Source: Candidatus Pantoea formicae (GTDB lineage: Bacteria > Pseudomonadota > Gammaproteobacteria > Enterobacterales > Enterobacteriaceae). Taken from it: 64,000 bases of DNA. Location of the stretch: contig NZ_VWXD01000013.1 of the NCBI RefSeq assembly GCF_011752625.1, forward strand, positions 1-64,000, written 5' to 3'. Positions 48,431-57,972 of the stretch are shown here, piece after piece. Made by a program: the position numbers and the translations under genes. Each line of letters begins with the position of its first letter. Position 1 is the first letter of the stretch. The notes below the pieces were generated by a model. The model was not told the origin of the DNA. It worked only from the letters and a program-made list of their open reading frames with translations, and searched no databases.

Positions 48431-48459
48431 CTTTCTCTATTTTGACTGGTGGATTAAAG

Positions 48460-49914
48460 ATGGATCTGATGCAATCAGGCACGACAACTCGCCGTTTTAC
48501 TAAGCTCAGCGTTTTATGTGCTGGCATCGCGTTTTTTCACAGTTCTTACACCTTGGCTGTCAGTGATGCGCTCACGTCGGCAGGCCGAATTACTTCATCA
48601 GGCCTGGCGCAACAGCAGCAGGAACTGCCTTCTCTTACTGGCGAAGTCGCCGAACCGGCATTAGCTCATGTGCCGGATTCTTTAACCATCAATCAGGCCG
48701 TACAACGGGCCATCCACTGGCACCCTGACATCGCCGAGGCGGTAGGGAAAATGCTGGAGCAGGCCAACCAGGTGGATGTGGCCAAAGCGAAATACTATCC
48801 ACAAATCAGTGGGGGTATGAACAACGGCTACACCAATGCTTATACCGAAAAAGGCTTCAGTCCCTCGTTTGTATTATCGGTTTCGCAGATGCTGTATGAC
48901 TTCGGTAAAGTCAGCAGTTCGGTGCGCTCCGCTGAAGCGGGTGTCGCACAGGAGCAAGCCAATGTGCTGGTCAGTATCGATACCGTGGCACATGACACCG
49001 CTTCTGCATTGGTAGAAGTTCAGGGCTATCAGCAGCTGGTGAAAATCGCCCAGCAGCAGCTGGATGCGCTGAGTAAAATTGGCGATCTGGCGCGTCAGCG
49101 TAACGACGAAGGTGCGGCTTCGCTGTCCGATGCCACCCAAACCGATGCGCGTATCGAAGGAGCGCGCACCACCCTAATTCAATACCAAGCCAACCTTGAT
49201 CGCTGGCGTGCCACGCTGGCGACCTATCTTGGCTGGCCGCTGGTGAAAAAAGTCAGCGATGACTTCCCGGTGAACCTGACGCGCTCCTGCGCGGTGGGGA
49301 AAGCGGATGACAAACTCAATCCCGCCGTGCTCGCCGCTTGGGCGCAAGCCAATCAGGCACAAGCCAAATTGGATAACGCCAATGCCCAGAATATGCCGAC
49401 CATTTCGCTGGAGCCGCAGGTCACCCATTACCTTAACGATCACTACTCCGGCAGTGAAACTTTAGACCGTACCCAGTATCAGGCATTCGTTAAAGTCGAA
49501 ATGCCGATTTATCAGGGCGGGGGGATTACAGCGGCACGTGACGCGGCAGCCAATGCGTTACAGGCAGCGAATGCGGCGGTGAATTCTGCGCGACTCAAGG
49601 CCCGACAACAGTTGAGCGAATCGCAGAATCAGGCACTGAGCCTGTCGCAAAGTCTGGCGATCATGGGCAGACAGCAAACGCTGGGTGAGAAAACTCAGCA
49701 GCTGTACCAAGACCAATATTTGCAGCTCGGCACCCGTCCGCTGCTGGATGTGCTTAACGCCGAACAGGAAGTGTTCCAGACTCGCTTTACGCTGCAGCAA
49801 ACCATCAGTCAGTTGCGCTCACTGCAGCTCGACTGCTTGTACAGCACCGGACATATACGCTCGGCATTCGCCTTGAATAATCAGCGGATCCAGAATGTGG
49901 AGATCCAGCCATGA
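48460..49914 (+). CDS. TolC-family outer-membrane factor of the adhesin exporter
   Basis: Outer-membrane channel of 484 residues (BapB-like) for type I secretion. The frame is open from a TTG at 48442, but the ATG at 48460 is preferred. A basic N-terminus and hydrophobic stretch (KLSVLCAGIAFFHSS) form the signal peptide. Two TolC/OEP repeats follow: SLTINQAVQRAIHWHPDIAEA near residue 70, MLYDFGKVSSSVRSAEAG, and in the second half MPIYQGGGITAARDAAANALQAAN and YLQLGTRPLLDVLNAEQEVF. Its stop overlaps the ABC transporter start. Confidence 0.93.
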   Translation: MDLMQSGTTTRRFTKLSVLCAGIAFFHSSYTLAVSDALTSAGRITSSGLAQQQQELPSLTGEVAEPALAHVPDSLTINQAVQRAIHWHPDIAEAVGKMLEQANQVDVAKAKYYPQISGGMNNGYTNAYTEKGFSPSFVLSVSQMLYDFGKVSSSVRSAEAGVAQEQANVLVSIDTVAHDTASALVEVQGYQQLVKIAQQQLDALSKIGDLARQRNDEGAASLSDATQTDARIEGARTTLIQYQANLDRWRATLATYLGWPLVKKVSDDFPVNLTRSCAVGKADDKLNPAVLAAWAQANQAQAKLDNANAQNMPTISLEPQVTHYLNDHYSGSETLDRTQYQAFVKVEMPIYQGGGITAARDAAANALQAANAAVNSARLKARQQLSESQNQALSLSQSLAIMGRQQTLGEKTQQLYQDQYLQLGTRPLLDVLNAEQEVFQTRFTLQQTISQLRSLQLDCLYSTGHIRSAFALNNQRIQNVEIQP

Positions 49915-52097
49915 CACAATTGCAAATTCCTGACGCCCCCAACGGTGATACCGACAGTGCCGCGGGTGGCAGCGTACCCTTACACGGTTGGGCCACAGCC
50001 ATCATCTTGATTGCGACCCACTACCGCTTACCCTGCTCGCCGGGCATGATCATGGCGGCCGCAGAGTGGCAGGGCAAACAGACGCGTGATAAAGCACTGC
50101 GTCATCTGGCACGCCAGGCGGGTTTATCGCTGCAACTGTACGATGACAATAAGTGGGAAATCACCAGCTGGCGTCTGCCGCTGGCGGTGGAACTGACGGA
50201 TGGGCAGGTCGGGGTAATCACCAGTTTTGATGGTGATGATGAGGTACGCGTCCATTTCGCCGGTGATGAGCAACCGGCCCCCGTGGCGCTGGAAACGCTG
50301 CTGCCGGAAATCCGCTTTGCGGCGGCGCTGCGCCCGGTCACGGCAGCGAAAGACAGCCGCGTGGATCGCTATCTGGCTACCGTGAAACCCAACTGGCTGA
50401 TGAAGCTGGTGCTACACGATATGCGGCCCTATATCCACGTGATGCTGGGTTCATTCCTGATCAACCTGATGGCGCTGGTCGGCATTGTGTTCTCGATGCA
50501 GGTGTATGACCGCGTCATTCCGGCGCAATCCTACCCGACGCTGTATGTGCTCTACATCGGGGTGATCATCTCCGTGGTGTTCACCTACGTGCTGCGTGTT
50601 GGGCGCGATCACGTGACAGACTTGCTCGGTAAACGCGCGGATATGCGTGTGTCTGACCGGGTGTTTGGTCATGCACTGCGTCTGCGTAACAGTGCGGTTC
50701 CGCGCTCCACCGGCACCTTCATTTCTCAACTACGTGAACTGGAATCGATCCGCGAGATGGTGACCTCTACCACCGTTTCCGCGATTGTTGATATGCCGTT
50801 CTTCCTGCTGTTCCTGCTGGTGATGGCGATCATTGCGCCACAGCTGGCATGGATCGCCCCCGTCGCGGTGATTTTGATGGTGCTGCCGGGTCTGTTTAGT
50901 CAGAAAAAACTGGCGAAGCTGGCGCAGCAGGCGATGAAAGAGTCAACCTTGCGTAATGCGGTACTGGTAGAGAGTGTGCAGGGGCTGGAAGATATCAAGC
51001 TGATGCAGGCAGAGGACCGTTTCCTGCAACAGTGGAACAGCTACATTCGTATCACGGCGCAGTCCGGCGTCGAGATGCGTAAAGTGATGCACTCGCTGAT
51101 CAGCTGGGGCGTGACGGTACAGGGTTTGGTGTATGCCAGCGTGATCGTGGTGGGTGCGCCCATGGTCATCAACGGCGATATCTCTACCGGTGCGATTGTG
51201 GCAGCCTCGCTGCTCTCCTCACGCATGATTGCGCCAATGGCCACGCTGTGTGGTGTGCTGGCGCGCTGGCAGCAGGTGAAAGCGGCTAAAGTAGGTTTGG
51301 ATGCGTTGATGAACCTGCCGGTAGAAAACAGCAAAGACGAGACCCGCATCCACTGTCCGGTGCTGTTTGGCCACTATCAGTTCAACGAAGCGATGTTCCG
51401 CTACTACACCGACTCCCTCACCGTTGCTCTGCGCATCAAAAGCCTGACCATCAAACCAGGTGAACGCATTGCGGTATTAGGACGCAACGGCTCGGGTAAA
51501 TCGACTCTGCTGCAAGCAATGGTGGGCGGCATGGATTTAGTCGGCGGTGAACTTCGTCTGGATAACCTCAGCTTGCCGCACATTGATTTAGCGGATGTGC
51601 GCCGCAACGTGGGTTTGCTGACGCAAAACGCGCGTTTGTTCCACGGCACGCTGCGTGAAAACCTGACCATGGGCGCGGCACACGCCACTGATGACGCTAT
51701 TTTTGGTGCGCTGACGGTGAGCGGCGGCGCCGATTTCATCCGTCGTCTGCCGCTGGGGCTGGATCATCCGATCATGGAGGGCGGCGTCGGCCTGTCAGGT
51801 GGACAAAGACAGTTACTGCTGCTGGCGCGTATGTTGCTGCGCGATCCAAACATCATCCTGCTGGATGAACCGACAGCGGCTCTTGATGATCATACCGAGA
51901 GAGAGTTTATTGAGCGGCTGGGTGCATGGTTGAATGGCCGCACCCTGGTGGTGGCGACGCACCGCGCGGCTATTCTGGCGCTGGTGGATCGTGTGCTGGT
52001 GCTAAAGGATGGGCAGCTGGTGATGGATAGTCCGAAAGAGAATGCGTTACCCGCGCCACGTGCTGGCGGTAACAATCAGCCGGAGGCGCAATCATGA
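49911..52097 (+). CDS. Type I secretion ABC transporter (LapB/BapC type)
   Basis: Inner-membrane ATPase/permease of 728 residues that powers adhesin export. The N-terminal C39-like domain (about 1-140) lacks the DCG...H catalytic pattern of bacteriocin peptidases, though a Cys (42) remains in YRLPCSPGM; such domains bind substrate without cleaving it. The membrane domain spans about 165-440. The nucleotide-binding domain has Walker A GRNGSGKST (about 523-531), Q-loop LLTQNARLF, signature LSGGQRQ (about 628) and Walker B IILLDEP. It overlaps the flanking genes by 4 bp on each side. Confidence 0.95.
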   Translation: MTQLQIPDAPNGDTDSAAGGSVPLHGWATAIILIATHYRLPCSPGMIMAAAEWQGKQTRDKALRHLARQAGLSLQLYDDNKWEITSWRLPLAVELTDGQVGVITSFDGDDEVRVHFAGDEQPAPVALETLLPEIRFAAALRPVTAAKDSRVDRYLATVKPNWLMKLVLHDMRPYIHVMLGSFLINLMALVGIVFSMQVYDRVIPAQSYPTLYVLYIGVIISVVFTYVLRVGRDHVTDLLGKRADMRVSDRVFGHALRLRNSAVPRSTGTFISQLRELESIREMVTSTTVSAIVDMPFFLLFLLVMAIIAPQLAWIAPVAVILMVLPGLFSQKKLAKLAQQAMKESTLRNAVLVESVQGLEDIKLMQAEDRFLQQWNSYIRITAQSGVEMRKVMHSLISWGVTVQGLVYASVIVVGAPMVINGDISTGAIVAASLLSSRMIAPMATLCGVLARWQQVKAAKVGLDALMNLPVENSKDETRIHCPVLFGHYQFNEAMFRYYTDSLTVALRIKSLTIKPGERIAVLGRNGSGKSTLLQAMVGGMDLVGGELRLDNLSLPHIDLADVRRNVGLLTQNARLFHGTLRENLTMGAAHATDDAIFGALTVSGGADFIRRLPLGLDHPIMEGGVGLSGGQRQLLLLARMLLRDPNIILLDEPTAALDDHTEREFIERLGAWLNGRTLVVATHRAAILALVDRVLVLKDGQLVMDSPKENALPAPRAGGNNQPEAQS

Positions 52098-53320
52098 TGA
52101 AACAACTTCCTGGCAAGCTGCGGCTGGTTACCGCTGCTGAAGTCGACTCTTCCGACGATCTGCTGGGCGAACTGAAATCAGAGGCTCACTACACCGGTGC
52201 GGTGCGTTTGATCACCATCAGTACCGCCTTGATTCTGGTGACGCTGGTATGGGCATGGTTTGGCGTTCTGGATGAAGTCTCTACCGGCACCGGCAAAGTG
52301 ATCCCAAGCTCGCGTGATCAGGTGATCCAGTCCCTGGAGGGCGGCATCCTGACCGAACTCCTTGTACATGAAGGAGATAAGGTGAAAGCCGGGCAGATTG
52401 TGGCTCGTCTTGATGCCACGCGATCGGAATCCAACGTTGGTGAAAGTGCGGCGCGTTATCGTGCCGCGTTGGCTGCCGCTTCGCGCCTCTATGCTGAGGT
52501 GAACGATCAGAAGTTAACCTTCCCAGCGGAGTTGAACAATTTCCCCGATCTGATTGCCTCCGAAACCCGGCTGTATAAAACCCGTCGCGCTCAACTTACT
52601 GATGCCACCGCGCAGTTTAATCAATCGCTGGCTTTGGCGAATCGTGAACTCGCGATTACTCAGCGACTGGCAAAAACCGGCGCGGCCAGTAGTGTTGAGG
52701 TTTTGCGTTTGCAGCGCGATAAGTCGGACCTGGAACTGAAGCTGACGGACATGCGCTCGCAATACTATGTGCAGGCGCGTGAGGAGTTGGCGAAAGCCAG
52801 TGCCGAAGCGGACAGCCTGGCGCAGACCATCAAGGGACGCGAAGACACCGTGACCCGTTCAACCATTCGCTCGCCGATGAACGGCATCGTGAAAAACATC
52901 AAGGTCTCCACGGTGGGTGGGGTGATTCCACCGAACGGGGAGTTGATGAACATCGTGCCGATGAACGACCGCTTGCTGATCGAAGCGCGTCTGTCACCGC
53001 GTGATATTGCCTTTATCCATCCCGGCCAGCGTGCGGTAGTGAAGATCTCTGCGTATGACTATGCCATCTATGGCGGGCTGAACGGAGTGGTGGAGAGCAT
53101 TTCCCCGGATACCATTCAGGATGAAGTGAAACCCGAGGTGTACTACTACCGGGTGTTTATCCGCACGGACAACGACTACGTGCAGAACAAAGCCGGTAAG
53201 CGTTTTGCCATCAGTCCGGGTATGGTCTCGACGGTGGATATCAAAACCGGCGAGAAGACAGTGATGGATTACCTGATTAAACCGTTTAACAAAGCTAAGG
53301 AAGCGATGCGCGAACGTTAA
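52094..53320 (+). CDS. HlyD-family membrane fusion protein of the adhesin exporter
   Basis: Periplasmic adaptor of 408 residues (BapD/LapC-like) linking the ABC transporter to the TolC-type channel. One N-terminal membrane helix (LITISTALILVTLVWAWFGVLDE, cytoplasmic side first), a lipoyl half-motif VIQSLEGGILTELLVHEGDKVKAGQ, a long coiled-coil hairpin with QRLAKTGAASSVEVLRLQRDKSDLELKL, the second lipoyl part (STIRSPMNGIVKNIKV) and a beta-barrel with RLSPRDIAFIHPGQ. The start overlaps the transporter stop by 4 bp. A strong terminator ends the operon. Confidence 0.95.
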   Translation: MMKQLPGKLRLVTAAEVDSSDDLLGELKSEAHYTGAVRLITISTALILVTLVWAWFGVLDEVSTGTGKVIPSSRDQVIQSLEGGILTELLVHEGDKVKAGQIVARLDATRSESNVGESAARYRAALAAASRLYAEVNDQKLTFPAELNNFPDLIASETRLYKTRRAQLTDATAQFNQSLALANRELAITQRLAKTGAASSVEVLRLQRDKSDLELKLTDMRSQYYVQAREELAKASAEADSLAQTIKGREDTVTRSTIRSPMNGIVKNIKVSTVGGVIPPNGELMNIVPMNDRLLIEARLSPRDIAFIHPGQRAVVKISAYDYAIYGGLNGVVESISPDTIQDEVKPEVYYYRVFIRTDNDYVQNKAGKRFAISPGMVSTVDIKTGEKTVMDYLIKPFNKAKEAMRER

Positions 53321-53345
53321 TTACCGCTACGTTTACGCTCGTAAG

Positions 53346-53378
53346 CCGCTGTTTATACGATAAACAGCGGTTTTTTTT
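53346..53378 (+). terminator. Rho-independent terminator of the adhesin/exporter locus
   Basis: Perfect 11-bp stem CCGCTGTTTAT/ATAAACAGCGG with a 3-nt loop, followed by eight T residues, 26 nt after the HlyD-family stop. Confidence 0.95.
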
Positions 53379-54052
53379 GGCCCTAACTTAGACGCAAACT
53401 TAAGTCGGGTTGATGTGTTCTGCAACATTGGTGCGGAAAGTGACCAAGCGGATTAAGAGCAGAAAAGACAACCCACTGAAGGGCGTTTTCATCTGTCACT
53501 TTGCGAACTAAGCCATCAGTAGCGAGGTAAACCCTGACGAAAACGCTAAGCGAAAGCTTGTGTTATGGCGCTTATCGGTTCTTTTCTGGAAGCTTTTTGA
53601 CATCTTTAGAAATTTTTAGTGTCATTAAGAGATTAACGCTTATAATTTGGCTTATTCTTGCGATTAATCGCCGTAAATTAGGGGTTTAATATCATTTGAT
53701 GCTTGTGGGTGATTAAGATTTAATCGATTGGTTGTAGGGGTTTCAATAAGAATATACTTAAAAACCTTGTGCCTGATATTGCTGTGTGTTACATAGAGTG
53801 TCGAATTTATATCCCTTGCTTACTTCAGATTTTTCCGTAAGCGCCGTAGTGCCAAATAATAAAAAGAGCTTACTTCACTACCCCTACAGCGGGCGCTAAT
53901 GCTTGCGTTTCAACTTGTCATGCAGCGTGATAAAACCGCCGCGTAACTGGGTGGGATAGAAAAGAATAATTAATACAATTCGTCGTTTTGCTTCCAGTGC
54001 GCTGTGAGCATGGCGACAGCATTTGCTAAACACCCCATGCAAAGGAACTGAC
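53379..54052. other. Intergenic region upstream of the capsule genes
   Basis: About 670 bp without a gene, AT-rich from 53580 to 53880. It should hold the region 1 capsule promoter. I looked for a JUMPstart/ops element (GGCGGTAG) and did not find one; in E. coli that element precedes region 3, not region 1. No clear IHF site or promoter can be stated. Confidence 0.5.
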
Positions 54053-55036
54053 ATGACTCAGGTTGTTACTCAGGAGCAGCACAGCGGCTTAATTCAACCG
54101 GAGTTGATCGACTCCGTTCGTGAAACGCTGGCAGAGCAAGCCGCCGCGTTGCACAACCTCTCGCAACAACTCGATAGCCAGCAATATCAAAATGCGCTGC
54201 GTCTGATCATGAACTGCAAAGGTCACGTGATCCTCTCCGGTATGGGTAAATCAGGCCATGTTGGACGCAAGATGTCTGCCACGCTGGCTTCAACTGGTAC
54301 GCCGAGTTTCTTTATTCATCCCGCTGAAGCCTTCCATGGCGACCTTGGCATGATCACGCCCTATGACCTGCTGATCCTCATTTCAGCCAGCGGCGAAACG
54401 GATGAAATCCTCAAGTTAGTCCCCTCGCTCAAGAACTTTGGCAACCGGATTGTCGCTATCACCAACAAGGGTGACTCCACGCTGGCTAAGAATGCGGATG
54501 CGGTGTTGGAACTCAATATGGCCAGTGAAAGCTGCCCGAATAATCTCGCACCCACCACCTCCACCACCTTAACCATGGCGATTGGCGATGCGTTGGCGAT
54601 TGCCATGATTCATCAGCGTAAATTCATGCCTGATGACTTTGCCCGCTACCATCCGGGTGGCTCGCTGGGCCGCCGTTTATTGACACGCGTTGTGGATGTC
54701 ATGCAGCGCGATGTGCCGACGGTAAAAGTCACTGCTTCGTTTAAAACGGTTATTCAGCGCATCACCAGCGGCTGCCAAGGCATGGTGGTGGTAGAGGACG
54801 CGGCGGGGAATCTGGCGGGTATTATCACCGACGGAGATTTACGCCGTTTTATGGAGAAAGAAGATGCGCTGGGTTCAGCTACCGCCGAGCAAATGATGAC
54901 GCGTGCACCGCTGACGATGCCTGAAGAAACCATGATTTTTGAAGCCGAAGAAAAGATGCAAAAGCATCGAGTTTCAGCGCTTTTAGTGACAGATAAACAA
55001 AATAAAATTACCGGGCTGGTACGAATTTTCGACTAG
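54053..55036 (+). CDS. kpsF: Arabinose-5-phosphate isomerase KpsF
   Basis: Converts ribulose-5-phosphate to arabinose-5-phosphate, the first step toward Kdo for the capsule anchor. It has 327 residues from MTQVVTQEQHSG (54053), supported by an AAGGA site; ten further codons upstream are open but not needed. An N-terminal SIS domain has GHVILSGMGKSGHVGRKMSATLASTGTPSFF, with HPAEAFHGDLG; two C-terminal CBS domains follow. First gene of group 2 capsule region 1; it duplicates the function of housekeeping KdsD. Confidence 0.95.
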   Translation: MTQVVTQEQHSGLIQPELIDSVRETLAEQAAALHNLSQQLDSQQYQNALRLIMNCKGHVILSGMGKSGHVGRKMSATLASTGTPSFFIHPAEAFHGDLGMITPYDLLILISASGETDEILKLVPSLKNFGNRIVAITNKGDSTLAKNADAVLELNMASESCPNNLAPTTSTTLTMAIGDALAIAMIHQRKFMPDDFARYHPGGSLGRRLLTRVVDVMQRDVPTVKVTASFKTVIQRITSGCQGMVVVEDAAGNLAGIITDGDLRRFMEKEDALGSATAEQMMTRAPLTMPEETMIFEAEEKMQKHRVSALLVTDKQNKITGLVRIFD

Positions 55037-55126
55037 CCAGATAACAAAGGGTGTGTCGCGCGGTGAGCCGCAAGTCGTACCTCAACACGTGCCTAAGCAC
55101 CCCAATAAAAAATTGATGATAGTTCC

Positions 55127-56275
55127 ATGTTGATGAAAGTGAAGTCCGCCGCATCCACGATGCGTACGCGTTTTTCTGCTATTTCACTGGCGGAAATCCA
55201 GAAACACCTGGCGAAAATTATCATTCTATTGCCGATGGCGCTGCTGCTGATCTACCTCGTGATCTTCAGCCAGCCGCGCTATATGAGCGAATCCAAAGTC
55301 GCGATCAAGCGTTCGGATGACCTGAACAGTAGTAGCCTGAATGTCGGTTTGCTATTGGGCGCATCGAACACTAGCTCAGCAGAAGATGCACTCTATTTGA
55401 AAGAGTACATCAACTCGCCGGATATGCTGGCAGCACTGGACAAGCAACTGAATTTCCACGAGGCCTTTAGCCATAGTGGGCTGGATTTTCTTAATCATCT
55501 TGGTAAAGAAGAGACAGCAGAACGCTTCCTGCAATATTACCTCAGCCGTATTAGCGTCTCTTACGACGACAAAACCGGTTTACTCGATATTCAAACTCAG
55601 GGTTTCTCGCCCGAATTTGCACTGAAATTTAACCACGCAGTGCTGAAAGAGTCTGAGCGTTTTATCAATGAAATGTCGCACCGTATCGCGCGCGACCAGC
55701 TCTCTTTTGCAGAAGAAGAAATGCAGAAAGCGCGTGCGCGCTTGAATGCCAGCAAGGCCGATCTTCTCTCCTATCAGAACAGCACCAATATGCTGGACCC
55801 TGAAGCACAGGCACTGGCCGCCACGACCTTGATCAACACTTTGGTCGGGCAAAAAATCCAGATGGAAGCAGACCTGCGTAATTTGCTGACCTATCTGCGA
55901 GATGATGCGCCACAGGTGGTGAGCGCCCAAAACGCTATCAAGTCACTGCAGGCCCAGATCGACGACGAAAAGAGCAAAGTCACTGCACCTCAAGGTCACA
56001 AGCTGAACCGTATGGCGGTCGATTTCGAAGAGATTAAATCGAAAGTAGAGTTTGATACCGAGCTGTACAAGCTGGCGCTGACTTCGATTGAGAAAACCCG
56101 CGTGGAAGCGGCGCGCAAGCTGAAAGTCTTGTCGGTGATCAGCTCACCGCAGCAGCCGCAGGAATCCACTTTCCCTAATTATCCATACTTGATCGCCTGC
56201 TGGTTGCTGGTGTGCTGCTTACTGTTCGGCACCCTGAAACTGCTGCTGGCTGTTATTGAAGATCACCGGGATTAA
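55127..56275 (+). CDS. kpsE: Capsule export inner-membrane protein KpsE
   Basis: Polysaccharide co-polymerase of 382 residues, the same length as E. coli KpsE and close to it throughout. A membrane helix near residues 30-50 (LAKIIILLPMALLLIYLVIFSQPRY), a large periplasmic coiled-coil region, and a C-terminal hydrophobic segment (LIACWLLVCCLLFGTLKLLLAV). With KpsD it bridges the periplasm for capsule export. The ribosome site is poor; 90 bp separate it from kpsF. Confidence 0.96.
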   Translation: MLMKVKSAASTMRTRFSAISLAEIQKHLAKIIILLPMALLLIYLVIFSQPRYMSESKVAIKRSDDLNSSSLNVGLLLGASNTSSAEDALYLKEYINSPDMLAALDKQLNFHEAFSHSGLDFLNHLGKEETAERFLQYYLSRISVSYDDKTGLLDIQTQGFSPEFALKFNHAVLKESERFINEMSHRIARDQLSFAEEEMQKARARLNASKADLLSYQNSTNMLDPEAQALAATTLINTLVGQKIQMEADLRNLLTYLRDDAPQVVSAQNAIKSLQAQIDDEKSKVTAPQGHKLNRMAVDFEEIKSKVEFDTELYKLALTSIEKTRVEAARKLKVLSVISSPQQPQESTFPNYPYLIACWLLVCCLLFGTLKLLLAVIEDHRD

Positions 56276-56286
56276 TTGAGTTTGTC

Positions 56287-57963
56287 ATGAAATTACTGAA
56301 GTCATTATTACTGATTGCAGCCTGGCAGGCTGCGCAAGCCAGCGCGGCCGTGGATATTAACGCCGATCCTAACCTGACGGGCGCGGCTCCGCTGCCTTCG
56401 TTTTTGACCGGCCAGCAAACCCAGGTTCAGAGCAGCGATGGATTCGACAACACGCCACCTCCAGCCGCACCTGTCACTATGAGCCGTATGTTTGGTGCCC
56501 AGCTGTTTAACGGCACCAGCGCCGACAGTGGCGCAACCGTGGGCTTCAACCCCGGCTACGTGCTGAATCCTGGCGACAGTATTCAGGTACGTTTGTGGGG
56601 CGCGTTCACCTTTGATGGCGCATTACAGGTTGACCCTAAAGGCAATATCTTCCTGCCAAACGTCGGTCCTGTGCAGGTGGCGGGCGTCAGCAACAGCCAG
56701 TTAAACGCGCTGATTACGACTAAGGTAAAGCAGGTTTATCAGGCCAACGTCAGCGTTTATGCCTCACTGCTGCAAGCGCAACCGGTTAAGGTGTATGTCA
56801 CCGGTTTTGTACGCAGCCCTGGCCTCTATGGCGGCGTGACTTCCGATTCTCTGCTCAACTACCTGATTAAAGCGGGTGGCGTCGATCCCGATCGCGGCAG
56901 CTATGTCGATATCGTGGTAAAGCGCGGTAATCGCGTACGTTCCAGCATCAACCTATATGACTTCCTGCTGAACGGTAAACTGGGTCTGACACAGTTTGCC
57001 GATGGCGACACCATCGTGGTGGGGCCGCGTCAGCACACCTTTAGCGTGCAGGGTGATGTGTTTAACAGCTATGACTTCGAATTCCGTGACAGCAGCATTC
57101 CGGTTACTGAAGCCTTGAGCTGGGCACGTGCCAAACCTGGCGCGACCAACATCACCATTATTCGTCAGCAAGGTCTGCAGAAGCGTAGCGAGTACTACCC
57201 GATCAGCTCTGCACCAGGCCGTATGTTGCAGGATGGCGACACGCTGATTGTCAGCACCGACCGCTACGCAGGTACCATTCAGGTACGGGTTGAAGGTGCG
57301 CATTCTGGCGAACACGCGATGGTACTGCCTTACGGTTCAAGCATGCGTGCGGTGTTGGCGAAGATCCGTACCAACAGCATGTCAGAAATGAGTGCGATTC
57401 AGCTTTACCGTCCGTCTGTGGCGCAGCGCCAGAAAGAGATGTTGGATCTCTCCCTGCAGAAGCTGGAAGAAGCCTCACTCTCTGCTCAGTCCTCTACCAA
57501 AGAAGAAGCCAGCCTGCGTGTGCAGGAAGCACAGCTGATTAGCCGCTTTGTGGCGAAAGCTCGCACTGTGGTGCCAAAAGGTGAAGTGATTCTCAACGAG
57601 AAGAACCTCGACTCCATTCTGCTGGAAGATGGCGATGTCATTAATATTCCGCAAAAAACCTCGCTGGTTATGGTGCATGGCGAAGTGTTGTTCCCGAATG
57701 CAGTGAGCTGGGAAAAAGGCATGAGCCCGAAAGACTACATCGAGAAGTGTGGTGGTCTGACGCAGAAATCGGGTAACGCCAAGATTGTGGTCATTCGTCA
57801 GAACGGCGCTGCTGAGAACGCTGAGGATGTTGACACCCTTAACCCAGGCGATGAGCTGATGGTTCTGCCGAAGTACGAATCGAAGAACATCGAAGTGACG
57901 CGCGGTATTTCCACCATCCTCTACCAGCTGGCGGTGGGTGCGAAAGTGATTCTGTCGATCTAA
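56287..57963 (+). CDS. kpsD: Capsule export protein KpsD
   Basis: Periplasmic/outer-membrane polysaccharide export protein of 558 residues. The signal peptide MKLLKSLLLIAAWQAAQASA has an ASA cleavage site; there is no lipobox. The PES domain starts near residue 95 (VLNPGDSIQVRLWGAF) and is followed by SLBB beta-grasp domains (VKVYVTGFVRSPGLYGG, VMVHGEVLFPNAV). It completes the envelope conduit with KpsE and the KpsMT transporter, the latter not in the window. Confidence 0.96.
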   Translation: MKLLKSLLLIAAWQAAQASAAVDINADPNLTGAAPLPSFLTGQQTQVQSSDGFDNTPPPAAPVTMSRMFGAQLFNGTSADSGATVGFNPGYVLNPGDSIQVRLWGAFTFDGALQVDPKGNIFLPNVGPVQVAGVSNSQLNALITTKVKQVYQANVSVYASLLQAQPVKVYVTGFVRSPGLYGGVTSDSLLNYLIKAGGVDPDRGSYVDIVVKRGNRVRSSINLYDFLLNGKLGLTQFADGDTIVVGPRQHTFSVQGDVFNSYDFEFRDSSIPVTEALSWARAKPGATNITIIRQQGLQKRSEYYPISSAPGRMLQDGDTLIVSTDRYAGTIQVRVEGAHSGEHAMVLPYGSSMRAVLAKIRTNSMSEMSAIQLYRPSVAQRQKEMLDLSLQKLEEASLSAQSSTKEEASLRVQEAQLISRFVAKARTVVPKGEVILNEKNLDSILLEDGDVINIPQKTSLVMVHGEVLFPNAVSWEKGMSPKDYIEKCGGLTQKSGNAKIVVIRQNGAAENAEDVDTLNPGDELMVLPKYESKNIEVTRGISTILYQLAVGAKVILSI

Positions 57964-57972
57964 GGAATGGAA

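Noticed and set aside
31270-48527. Many long minus-strand and other-frame open frames inside the adhesin gene (for example 40675-41625 and 33752-34504)
   Set aside because: They mirror the codon-periodic Ig-like repeats, have low-complexity V/S/P/L translations or H/R/G-rich ones, and no ribosome sites or family likeness.
53379-54052. JUMPstart/ops element before the capsule genes
   Set aside because: No GGCGGTAG core was found; the GCGGGCGCTAATGC stretch near 53889 is not a match.
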